In this document: positions 16,268-23,390 of the stretch, in pieces
Position numbering within the stretch: position 1 is the first letter of the stretch
How the letters are laid out: the number at the start of each line of letters is the position of its first letter
Origin: VEQN01 sp036405975
GTDB lineage: Bacteria > Patescibacteriota > Minisyncoccia > Phycocordibacterales > CAIZLB01
Reading direction: 5' to 3'
Length of the DNA stretch: 64,000 nt
NCBI GenBank assembly: GCA_036405975.1
Contig: DASWWM010000013.1
Coordinates: 1-64,000, forward strand
The notes under the pieces: model-generated
Told to the model about the DNA's origin: nothing
Databases searched by the model: none
What the model saw: the letters and a program-made list of their open reading frames with translations, nothing else
Position numbers and translations under genes: made by a program

Positions 16268-16705
16268 ATGACTACCATCAAAACAATAGCAATGACGGCA
16301 GCTGCCGTATTGATGATTATTCCGGGCAATGAGCCAGCAAGCGAGCCGATTGCAATATATGAGGAGGTAGAAATTCCCGAATTCAAGCAGTTCGAACTTA
16401 TTGAAATTGGACTCAGCCCTAATCAGGAAAAGTGGATCGATGATCTTGAGATCTGCGAAAGCAGCGGTATTCCTACTCGAATAAATCATCTGGATGTGGA
16501 TGGCACGGCATCTTACGGGGCGTTTCAATTTAAGCCCGGAACATTCAAGGATTTTGCAAAGAAGTACGGGATTAAGGGCGAACTCATGGACCGAGAGGCA
16601 CAGCGGGCGATAGTGGTAGAAATGGTGAAGGAGGCAGACAAGATCAAGTGGAACAGGCAGTTCCCCGGATGCGTGAGGAAGCTCGGTACGCCGCCAAGGT
16701 CATAG
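16268..16705 (+). CDS. Secreted lysozyme-like protein (transglycosylase fold), 145 aa
   Basis: The ATG at 16268 gives an N-terminal signal-like segment (TIKTIAMTAAAVLMIIPG); an upstream TTG would add ten residues without a signal. The body has DDLEICESSGIPTRINH with a candidate catalytic Glu, then GTASYGAFQFKPGTFKDFAK, the Gly-Ala-Phe-Gln-Phe pattern of goose-type lysozyme and SLT folds. It would cut glycan strands and complement the papain-like endolysin. It closes the lysis cassette; the next promoter with leader copy 5 follows. Confidence 0.68.
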   Translation: MTTIKTIAMTAAAVLMIIPGNEPASEPIAIYEEVEIPEFKQFELIEIGLSPNQEKWIDDLEICESSGIPTRINHLDVDGTASYGAFQFKPGTFKDFAKKYGIKGELMDREAQRAIVVEMVKEADKIKWNRQFPGCVRKLGTPPRS

Positions 16706-16723
16706 ATTCAAAAAACTGATCTG

Positions 16724-16809
16724 TGGTATAATGGGTATATAATTTAATAATACATCCGTATAGAAATACTAATGGATGCAAGCCGTCACTGGCCTGCATC
16801 CATTTTTTA
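16724..16809 (+). promoter_or_regulatory. Phage switch leader, copy 5
   Basis: Extended -10 TGGTATAAT has its hexamer at 16727-16732. P1 is 16755-16776: TCCGT/ATGGA, a bulged A, TAG/CTA and loop AAATA. P2 is 16772-16803: ATGGATGCA/TGCATCCAT with one mismatch, plus GCC/GGC, then a run of six T. The shared strand is ATGGA. The next ATG is 84 bases on, and a further short inverted repeat, TTAGAC/GTCTAA (16821-16826 with 16857-16862), lies between. Confidence 0.8.
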
Positions 16810-16893
16810 TACCTCAATTATTAGACTATAGGCCGCTCAGAAGACTTAAGCACAGGGTCTAAATTAACAGATAAATTTACAAACAAATCAATT

Positions 16894-17553
16894 ATGAAAG
16901 CTAAAGCTATTCAATACATCAAGGAGAACCAGCTGAATCTCGGTTCACTCGTCATTGCGCTCTTGGTTGGAATTTTCCTTCCGGAGCATCTTGGAACGGC
17001 GCTTCCAATGTTTGGCCTTACTGCGACATTCGCATTTAAGGAAGACAACGGAGCTGCTACGGGATCGCCAGCACGAGGCACGACAGCTGGCACTACCGTT
17101 ACAACTTGTAACTGGAAGAACGCTGACGATGCTACGGCGACGGCATATTCTGCAGCGCCTATCACTGCTGGAAACAACTCATTTAGCAAGTATCAGTGGG
17201 GAGCATTCTCAGGAACGTACAACCAGCTTTCAGCTGGTCTATGGTCGCCTCATACTGCCGGTACATTGGGTACCGGATTAACGCTCGTAGGAAAAGTATC
17301 ATCAACATATGCGACACCTTCAACTACAGCGCTATCAAGTGCGACTGACTATTCTTCAATCGTAGCAATTGGATCTGGTGCGACAGTTCTATTTTCTCCT
17401 GATGGAAACCCTTATACCGCATCCCCTCAGGCATCACAGACAGCGAATCCTTCAGCGACGCAATATCTCATCAGTCAGCTTCAGACATCTGGCTCAGCTG
17501 CACCTGGAGACATCGCATCGATTACTCTCACTCTTCAGTACAACGAGAACTAA
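16894..17553 (+). CDS. Unknown phage protein with N-terminal hydrophobic segment, 219 aa
   Basis: Residues 14-45 form a hydrophobic segment, LGSLVIALLVGIFLPEHLG, followed by about 170 residues rich in Ala, Gly, Ser, Thr and Tyr with small beta-like stretches (SSIVAIGSGATVLFSPDG, DIASITLTLQYNEN). One Cys only. It has the look of a secreted, repetitive structural or surface protein. It is driven by its own switch leader, as the capsid and tail tube are, which hints at high expression. Function unknown. Confidence 0.55.
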   Translation: MKAKAIQYIKENQLNLGSLVIALLVGIFLPEHLGTALPMFGLTATFAFKEDNGAATGSPARGTTAGTTVTTCNWKNADDATATAYSAAPITAGNNSFSKYQWGAFSGTYNQLSAGLWSPHTAGTLGTGLTLVGKVSSTYATPSTTALSSATDYSSIVAIGSGATVLFSPDGNPYTASPQASQTANPSATQYLISQLQTSGSAAPGDIASITLTLQYNEN

Positions 17554-17583
17554 TCACTTAATCAAATCTAACTATCTACTATC

Positions 17584-17805
17584 ATGGCAGAAAAAGAAAA
17601 AAAGACAGTTGAACTTTATATCGACAAGGAACTTACAGAATGCGTAGTCGAGATTGACCATAACAACGAATTCATCTGCACGGTTCCTGTAAATCAAGCC
17701 AAGGATGCTGACAATGGCAAAGCTGGAAGATTCGTGAAGTTCCCAGAAGGGGACTTGAATAAGATGGTCACTGAGTTCAACAGGAACAACGCCCCAAAAG
17801 AATAA
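17584..17805 (+). CDS. Unknown small phage protein, 73 aa
   Basis: Starts 30 bases after the preceding stop, in an ATCATGG context. Acidic and basic residues alternate (KKTVELYIDKELTECVVEID), with a compact beta-like pattern and a charged tail. No motif identified. It sits in the run of small genes between the lysis cassette and the sulfation genes. Confidence 0.5.
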   Translation: MAEKEKKTVELYIDKELTECVVEIDHNNEFICTVPVNQAKDADNGKAGRFVKFPEGDLNKMVTEFNRNNAPKE

Positions 17806-17852
17806 GCGAAAATCGTATTCGCTGAAACCTTAAAAAATAACCAGGCAATACA

Positions 17853-18296
17853 ATGCCTAATCAAAACAATACAATGTTAAAATACCTATTTTCAGTAGTT
17901 TTTAAGGACGGGACTGAGTATCATCAGAATCAAGATGATAAGTCAGCGATAGACCCTGAGAAGCGATCCGCATTCTTCGATGTGGCGCAGAGGCTGGAAG
18001 ACGTTAAGTCCTTCACTTTAAATGGTGAGGGTCGTTCGTATTGTGTGAACCTTGAAGACGGAGGTTTCTCAGTGAATGGAAATACCATCTATCTGCATGA
18101 GGAGCAGATACTTGCCCCTGCGCGGTTGATTTATTGGAGAAAGCACACAAAGCAATTTCAGCAGTTCATTGATGCAGAGACAGGAGAAGGGATGAGCAAG
18201 CCAGAAGAAATAGGATCCACTCTCGTGTATCAGATTGGCTGGCAGTCTACGGATAAGGATGGAAAGAATTATCAGCATACGATCAATATTCAATAA
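17853..18296 (+). CDS. Unknown phage protein, 147 aa
   Basis: Two in-frame ATGs are possible (17853 and 17874); the second gives MLKYLFSVVFKDGTEYHQ. The VVFKDGTEYHQNQDD pattern with KRSAFFDVAQRLEDVKSF resembles small beta proteins often seen in phage genomes, but I do not know the family. The C-terminal half, TLVYQIGWQST, has aromatic strands. The next gene begins 3 bases after the stop. Confidence 0.5.
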   Translation: MPNQNNTMLKYLFSVVFKDGTEYHQNQDDKSAIDPEKRSAFFDVAQRLEDVKSFTLNGEGRSYCVNLEDGGFSVNGNTIYLHEEQILAPARLIYWRKHTKQFQQFIDAETGEGMSKPEEIGSTLVYQIGWQSTDKDGKNYQHTINIQ

Positions 18297-18299
18297 TCC

Positions 18300-18719
18300 A
18301 TGAGTACAGAATCTAATTCATGGCTAGCAGAAGTCAAAAGGAGGGAGATTGTTAAAGACACTCTCCGTGTGACGGTCGCTTTCTCAAAAGGCGATTCGTC
18401 TTTCGATCATGTCTTTGAGACAAACCAAGGGCAGTCCGATACTTGGCTCGGAGAAATGATTAGTTGGAAAATTGAACAGCTGAAGGGTATTGATGCGATG
18501 AGTGAAAAGATCTCTGAAGGCGTGGTCGATATCGGATCTATAACTGCAGCGGAAGAGATTAAGAATCATAGAGCGCAGTATGAGGAAGATTTGGCAAGAT
18601 TCAACAAGATGGTCAATGCGACGATTCAGGGAATAATGTCAGTTGATGACCCGGCCTTTGTTGAGCTGAAGCAAAAGCTCAAGGCTGAATTTAAGCCGGA
18701 CTATGTAGATCTTTTTTAA
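18300..18719 (+). CDS. Unknown phage protein, 139 aa
   Basis: Helical protein with a polar beta start (TLRVTVAFSKGDSSFDHVF). Long helical stretches follow: LGEMISWKIEQLKGIDAMSE and a final KLKAEFKPDYVDLF. There is no recognised motif. It precedes the APS-kinase-like gene by 3 bases and is probably co-transcribed with it. Confidence 0.5.
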   Translation: MSTESNSWLAEVKRREIVKDTLRVTVAFSKGDSSFDHVFETNQGQSDTWLGEMISWKIEQLKGIDAMSEKISEGVVDIGSITAAEEIKNHRAQYEEDLARFNKMVNATIQGIMSVDDPAFVELKQKLKAEFKPDYVDLF

Positions 18720-18722
18720 GTC

Positions 18723-19049
18723 ATGATTACCTGGATCACTGGAAATAGCGGATCTGGGAAAACTACTCTTGCAAACAGCATGAGGGTCAATCTGACTGAT
18801 GTGATACTTGATGGAGATGCCATGCGGAATGTCTGGCAGGATCTCGGTTTTTCCGAAGCTGACAGGCGCACTCAAAATGTCAGGGTGGCTCGGCTCGCAC
18901 TAGAGCTGGAAAGGCAGGGTTTCCATGTGATAGTAGCCACCATATGCCCTTACAGGACGCTCAGGGCGGAGATTCAGAAAATGACGGGCTGCAATTTTAT
19001 CTATCTGAAAGGCGGAAAGGTCGGACCAGAATATCCATATGAAAAATAA
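18723..19049 (+). CDS. APS-kinase-like P-loop protein, 108 aa
   Basis: A clear Walker A, ITGNSGSGKTT, is followed by VILDGDAMRNVWQDLGF and SEADRRTQNVRVARLALEL, then VIVATICPYRTLRAEIQ. These are the hallmarks of adenylylsulfate kinase (CysC): the DGD motif, the dR.qN.rvA helix and the xSPYR motif. The enzyme phosphorylates APS to PAPS, the universal sulfate donor. The protein is much shorter than CysC (about 200 residues): the middle lid part is missing and the chain ends in GPEYPYEK, which resembles the family's end. It overlaps the sulfotransferase gene by 11 bases, so both would be made together. Confidence 0.75.
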   Translation: MITWITGNSGSGKTTLANSMRVNLTDVILDGDAMRNVWQDLGFSEADRRTQNVRVARLALELERQGFHVIVATICPYRTLRAEIQKMTGCNFIYLKGGKVGPEYPYEK

Positions 19050-19620
19050 ACCCCTATATCTAATTTCAAATGTCCATCGATCTGGATCATCAATGATGAT
19101 GAGGTGTCTTGAAGCTGGAGGTATGGACGTTGCTTATGATGACAGCCAAGAAAGGCTGAACGTGCGCCATGACGGGTCCTTATACGTCCCTAATCCCAAT
19201 GGGTTCTATGCGCTGAGCGAGGATTTCAGGAGACCTGACCTGTATGATATCTATGCAGGAAAGGCCATGAAGATTCCATTTAGAGACCTTACAAGCCTTC
19301 CGAAAGGAGAAAACAAGATACTTTTCATAAAGAGAAACCCAGAAGAAATAAGGAAATCGATGGATGCATTCACTCCTGGTAGACACTGGGGTCAGGATTC
19401 TTCAATACTGTTTTTTTACGATATGGTTATATCCTCTCTGCTTGAGCAGCTTTCCACACGGGATGATGTTGAGATTATCGTCATGGAGTATGCTGACATT
19501 GTTACCAATCCGTTGGGTGCATTTTCAAGATTGAAAGAAAGGGGTTGGGATATTGATGTTGAGCGTGCTATATCAAAGGTCGATTCGTCTCTACACCGCT
19601 TCAAGCTTGAAGCCAAATAA
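19039..19620 (+). CDS. Sulfotransferase-like protein, 193 aa
   Basis: ISNVHRSGSSMMMRCLEAGG matches the 5'-phosphosulfate loop and LFIKRNPEEIRKSMDAF the 3'-phosphate motif (Arg with a Ser eight residues later) of PAPS-dependent sulfotransferases. The rest is compact and about 190 residues, shorter than most cytosolic enzymes. The acceptor cannot be read from the sequence. Being paired with an APS-kinase-like gene and placed beside a repetitive fibre gene, it may sulfate a fibre, or the host surface after lysogeny. It starts inside the preceding gene and ends 3 bases before the fibre. Confidence 0.72.
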   Translation: MKNKPLYLISNVHRSGSSMMMRCLEAGGMDVAYDDSQERLNVRHDGSLYVPNPNGFYALSEDFRRPDLYDIYAGKAMKIPFRDLTSLPKGENKILFIKRNPEEIRKSMDAFTPGRHWGQDSSILFFYDMVISSLLEQLSTRDDVEIIVMEYADIVTNPLGAFSRLKERGWDIDVERAISKVDSSLHRFKLEAK

Positions 19621-19623
19621 TAT

Positions 19624-21885
19624 ATGGCTACATCAGGTCCAAACTATCCCGGCACAGCAGCAGAAGGTTCACCATCAGGCAGCTGGGGTGGCGGATCAGG
19701 ATCTCTTACGCCTTCCATAGGTTCTCCCCGAAACAAGGATCAAATAAAGATTGATGCCGACGGCAAATACGCCGTATTCAATAACGGAGGCGGTGGAGGG
19801 TCAACGCAAACCAGTACAATTCTGACGGGTTCAAATTACGGTTTTTCAATACCATCGGGCGCTACGATTCAAGGCATCACTGTTGAGATTGCCAGAAATG
19901 CGAGCCCTTCTACAACTAAAGATGTCAGTGTCAGGCTGGTGAAGGCTGGTACGGTCACGGGATCGAACTATGCCGTAACTGGATCATTCTGGGCAGGAAA
20001 CAGCTTGGTACGTGCGAGCTACGGAGGAACATCCGATTTGTGGGGAACGAGCTGGACTGATAGCGATATAAATAATTCAGGGTTTGGGGTTCAGATGACC
20101 GTTTCTCAATATAAAGCAGGAAAGACAATTCCAGCATCTGTCGTGGACAGCATTCGAGTAACTATCACTTATTCTTCATCAACCACTACGACTCAGACAG
20201 AAACTGGCGTATCCCGAATAACTGTTACTGCTACGAAGAACGAGACCGGAATATCACGAATCACAAAGACTGTTCAGAAGACAGAGGGAGGAGTTGCTAA
20301 TGTCAGGAATACGACTCAAAGAACTGAAACAGGTGTCGCACGGTTGCAGAAGTCGGGCACTCAAGCAATTGTGGGTACAGCAAGAATAAGCAAGGTCGCA
20401 AATCAAGCCATAGACGGTACGGCGAGAGTCACCGTTGTGACATCACAATCTGAAATCGGATCTGCGCGCTTGGAAAAACTGATTGATAGGACATCGACCG
20501 GAACCTCACGGATACAAAAAACTACCACAAAAACGGAGTCTGCAAATGCTAGAATTCAGAAAACTTCAACGGTTAACGAGATAGGTGTCTCAAGAGTCCA
20601 GGTCGTATCTACGAAGAATGAGAGTGCAATCGCCCGAGTCACTGCTATTACACAGAAAACAGGACCAGGTACCGCCAGAATAACGGCGAGCACTCAGAGG
20701 GCTGAAACGGGCGTTGCGAGGGTCACAAATTCCACTTTGAGAATCGTGGCAGGTGATTCACGTATTGAAAAAAGCCTCACTCAAAATCAGGTCGCAACTG
20801 CACGTATCTCAAAAATCGCATTGCATACTGAGACGGGTGTTTCGAGAATACAAGCGGAGACTCAAAAAACGGTAACTGGAGTATCGCGAGTTACTGCAAT
20901 AATTCAGAAAATAGGGTCTGGTACGGCTCGAATAGAGGTATCGACCTTGAAGATCCAATCCGGAACATCGAGAATCCTGAAGACTCAGAATCAGATTGAA
21001 ACTGGCACGTCTCGTATTACTTCATCTGCGCTAAAAATACTTTCTGGAATTGCCAGAATCACGACAGAAGTAATGAAGACACAGACGGGTGTAAGTCGCA
21101 TAGAATCGACTGCCCAGAAAACGGTAACAGGAACGGCTAATATTGAGCCGAATAATTTAGTCACCCAGCAAAATGAAACAGGAACGGCTCGAATCAGCAA
21201 GATCGTACCTTTTGTATTTAGCGGTGTTTCAAGAATCCAAAAAACAGCGATTCAAACTGAAAGCGGTATCTCACGCATCCAGCACGTGAGACTTGAGAGT
21301 CTGCCAGGTGTTGCTCGAATAAGCTCAACTCTTCAGAAATTTCAATCAGGTATATCGCGCATCCGGAGAACTACATCGATTGCCATAACTGGAATTTCTA
21401 GAATCAGCAAGATTGTACAGGAATCAGAATCGGCAATAGCGAGGATTCAAAAAACTGTATCTCAGACCGAATCAGGAGTGTCGAGAATCTTGAAAGTATC
21501 GCAGCAAAGCCAGTCAGGGATCGCAAGAATAGAGAAAACATCGCAGAAGGAAATTTCTGGTATTGCACGTATCGAACAGATTGTCGCTTACTCGATTCAA
21601 GCAGTAGCCCGCATCAACAAGACAGGTATCCATTCGATTGCAGGTACGGCACGGATTATCCTGTTGGTAATCAGGACGCAATCTGCAACTGCCAGGATTC
21701 GGGCCACGACAGTTCACGAGGTTAATGGTACGGCACGTATTCGAGCTTATCCATACATGGAAAATCCAGACAAGCCTTACGCAAAGAAGACTTCTCCGTA
21801 CACGAAAAGTGAGCCAACGGTGACACCGAAAGCGAATCCTTATTCATCGAAAATATCACCATACAAAAATCTGAAGCGCGAGTGA
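19624..21885 (+). CDS. Long fibre protein with 14-residue repeats, 753 aa
   Basis: Residues 1-190 are a Gly/Ser-rich beta domain (TILTGSNYGFSIPSGATIQG, TIPASVVDSIRVTITYSS). Residues 195-706 hold 37 copies of a 14-residue unit with consensus G(V/T)(S/A)R(I/V)xKxxxxTET; one copy has a 3-residue insertion. The C-terminal 45 residues are basic and Pro/Tyr-rich (ending SPYKNLKRE). Regular short repeats of this sort form the shaft of long, probably trimeric fibres. The region has no Cys. It stands downstream of the sulfation pair, which is why it is a candidate substrate. Confidence 0.7.
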   Translation: MATSGPNYPGTAAEGSPSGSWGGGSGSLTPSIGSPRNKDQIKIDADGKYAVFNNGGGGGSTQTSTILTGSNYGFSIPSGATIQGITVEIARNASPSTTKDVSVRLVKAGTVTGSNYAVTGSFWAGNSLVRASYGGTSDLWGTSWTDSDINNSGFGVQMTVSQYKAGKTIPASVVDSIRVTITYSSSTTTTQTETGVSRITVTATKNETGISRITKTVQKTEGGVANVRNTTQRTETGVARLQKSGTQAIVGTARISKVANQAIDGTARVTVVTSQSEIGSARLEKLIDRTSTGTSRIQKTTTKTESANARIQKTSTVNEIGVSRVQVVSTKNESAIARVTAITQKTGPGTARITASTQRAETGVARVTNSTLRIVAGDSRIEKSLTQNQVATARISKIALHTETGVSRIQAETQKTVTGVSRVTAIIQKIGSGTARIEVSTLKIQSGTSRILKTQNQIETGTSRITSSALKILSGIARITTEVMKTQTGVSRIESTAQKTVTGTANIEPNNLVTQQNETGTARISKIVPFVFSGVSRIQKTAIQTESGISRIQHVRLESLPGVARISSTLQKFQSGISRIRRTTSIAITGISRISKIVQESESAIARIQKTVSQTESGVSRILKVSQQSQSGIARIEKTSQKEISGIARIEQIVAYSIQAVARINKTGIHSIAGTARIILLVIRTQSATARIRATTVHEVNGTARIRAYPYMENPDKPYAKKTSPYTKSEPTVTPKANPYSSKISPYKNLKRE
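20206..21741 (+). repeat. 37 coding repeats of 42 bases (14 residues) in the fibre gene
   Basis: The unit G-x-(S/A)-R-(I/V/L) returns every 14 codons from residue 195 to 702. The exception is after copy 23, where three extra residues are present. DNA identity between units is low, so it is an old repeat, kept at protein level. Confidence 0.8.
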
Positions 21886-21948
21886 AGCTATTGACAAAAC
21901 GATTTATTAAGCCTAGTGTTCCAGTCGTACGAATTAATATTTAACTGA

Positions 21949-21986
21949 CCCGCTGATTTCCGCAAGGGAATACTCTACCAGTGGAG
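21949..21986 (+). other. Diverged sixth leader-like hairpin before the integrase
   Basis: CCGCTG (21950-21955) pairs with CAGTGG (21979-21984), with an inner TTTCC/GGGAA hairpin. It keeps the CCG(C)...GTGG ends and the AATACTC element of the five switch leaders, but P2 and the T-run are absent. A TTGACA lies upstream at 21891-21896. It may be a relic or a different RNA. Confidence 0.35.
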
Positions 21987-22023
21987 TTGTGATAACGTCT
22001 AGTGTGTGCCCGTAAAAAAGGTA

Positions 22024-22117
22024 TATACTTCATGTAACCGTGGAAACACGGCCAGAACTTGAGTTACATCAGGTTCGCATAAACTTCCCCCGAGTAGAGT
22101 TGGGGGATTTATGTTAT
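22024..22117 (+). promoter_or_regulatory. Integrase promoter and leader with two hairpins
   Basis: A TATACT hexamer at 22024-22029 precedes a leader of about 80 bases. The leader holds CCGTG-GAAA-CACGG (22038-22051) and TCCCCC/GGGGGA (22086-22091 with 22102-22107), ten bases before the ATG at 22118. The second hairpin may hold back translation of the integrase. A far-upstream GTG frame through these hairpins is not used. Confidence 0.5.
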
Positions 22118-23020
22118 ATGACCATAAGCGAATCAATACAAAATTATTTAGACTACGCAGCATTTAAGCTTAAGCCCACATCTATGAGAGGATACGACTT
22201 AACATTGAGGCAGTTTGCTGTATTCATGCGTGACATTCACATCGAAAGAGTGACCGAAAAAGATGTGACAGAATGGTTCCACCTGATGAGAAAATTGAAC
22301 TGGGATCATAATGCAATAATTCCAAAAGCAATTGCACTGAGAAAACTATTTGAATACCACACCAGAAGAGGAGCTAAAGTTCTTGATCCATGGTTCATCC
22401 CCGTATCGAACAAAGAGTACAAAATGCCAAGGGTTGTTTCGAAGGAAAATTTTGAAAAATTGTTGGCGTCTATTCCAAAGAATAATGATCCACGACACAT
22501 CAGGAATCGAGCATTGCTGTTGATGTACTGGGATACTGTCGCAAGAAACAGCGAGCCCCTTGCCCTAGATATGTCAGATCTTGAGATTGATAAGGGCCAA
22601 GGTCAGGCAACGATTAAAACAAAAAAATCCAGAGGCAAAAGACCGATAAGGCAAATATTTTGGAGAAAGGACGCAAATGATGCGCTGATGGCTTGGCTTG
22701 AAAAAAGATCCTACCTTGCCAAGAAAACCGCATTCAGGAATCCCGAGGCTGTTTTCGTAAGCTGTGCCGGTGGGAAGATAGGTTGCAGGTTTACGAATAA
22801 AGGAGTTGCCGAGATGTTGAGAAGGTACTCGAAGCTGGCCGGACTGGAAACAGTGAACGCTCATTCGATAAGGCATCGAGGTTGCCGTGACATTTCAAAA
22901 TTGAAGGGGGCGAGTGCGGTCATGAATATAGCTGGCCATGCTTCACTTGCAAGCTCATCTGTCTATACCATGCTCGATGGCGACGAGCTTGAAGAGTTGG
23001 CCAGATCAATACACAGATAA
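22118..23020 (+). CDS. Tyrosine recombinase (phage integrase), 300 aa
   Basis: Residues 1-95 are the SAM-like DNA-binding domain (ESIQNYLDYAAFKLKPTSM). The catalytic part has the Arg in DTVARNSEPLALDMSDL, a Lys in KTKKSRGKR, the His-x-x-Arg in AHSIRHRG, the second His in MNIAGHASL and the nucleophile Tyr in SSVYTMLDG, all in the normal order. Size matches short Xer-like integrases. It inserts and excises the prophage. It is the last large gene before the attachment region, as integrases normally are. Confidence 0.93.
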   Translation: MTISESIQNYLDYAAFKLKPTSMRGYDLTLRQFAVFMRDIHIERVTEKDVTEWFHLMRKLNWDHNAIIPKAIALRKLFEYHTRRGAKVLDPWFIPVSNKEYKMPRVVSKENFEKLLASIPKNNDPRHIRNRALLLMYWDTVARNSEPLALDMSDLEIDKGQGQATIKTKKSRGKRPIRQIFWRKDANDALMAWLEKRSYLAKKTAFRNPEAVFVSCAGGKIGCRFTNKGVAEMLRRYSKLAGLETVNAHSIRHRGCRDISKLKGASAVMNIAGHASLASSSVYTMLDGDELEELARSIHR

Positions 23021-23027
23021 TTGAAAA

Positions 23028-23304
23028 GCGTCAGCAGTAATGTTAAAATTAATAAATGCAGCCAAATGAATCTAGAAATAAAGAGATAGTCAGGAAGAGG
23101 GTACTGAGCCCTTTGGAGTGGACCTATGGAAAAATGAGCCTAGTTTTCAAAACAAAAAGACAAACCATCCAGAAGATTTTCAAAAGAGACATCGAAAAAT
23201 ACGCCACTAAGAAAGAAATAGCAAACTACAATAAGCTTATTGCTAAGGCTAATTAGGGTGTCAGCAGTGTTATCCACATGTTTGCTTTACAGGTGTCAGC
23301 AGTG
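23028..23304 (+). repeat. Three copies of GTCAGCAGT around the small HTH gene
   Basis: The word GTCAGCAGT occurs at 23030-23038, 23260-23268 and 23295-23303 and was not noticed elsewhere in the window. Copy 1 lies 5 bases before a TAAAAT hexamer (23044-23049) and copy 3 lies 5 bases before TATACT (23309-23314). Copy 2 has no -10 after it, but overlaps a perfect DnaA-box word (TTATCCACA at 23270-23278) by two bases at most. It looks like an operator or a phage-specific promoter element. Confidence 0.6.
23056..23256 (+). CDS. Small HTH-like protein, possible repressor or excisionase, 66 aa
   Basis: The ATG is 6 bases after a TAAAAT -10 hexamer, so the mRNA would be leaderless. The middle, SPLEWTYGKMSLVFKTKRQT, and the following IQKIFKRDIEKYATK have a helix-turn-helix-like arrangement with many basic residues. 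It is very basic overall, in line with DNA binding. It lies between integrase and attachment site and is flanked by three GTCAGCAGT words, so it may control itself and the integrase. Family not recognised. Confidence 0.5.
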   Translation: MQPNESRNKEIVRKRVLSPLEWTYGKMSLVFKTKRQTIQKIFKRDIEKYATKKEIANYNKLIAKAN

Positions 23305-23390
23305 AGTATATACTTTTAATCAGTACATTAAATCAAGTAATAGAAAAGCTCTAGGTGAGATTCTCTTATTTGGTTATTCTCAAAAAACCA

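Noticed and set aside
20206..21741. Regular 42-base repeat as CRISPR-like array
   Set aside because: Units are read in one frame as 14-residue protein repeats with low DNA identity; there are no identical repeats or spacers.
23270..23278. DnaA-box word TTATCCACA as sign of an origin
   Set aside because: A single perfect copy here and another at 34955-34963; no cluster, AT-rich unwinding region or dnaA/dnaN neighbours.
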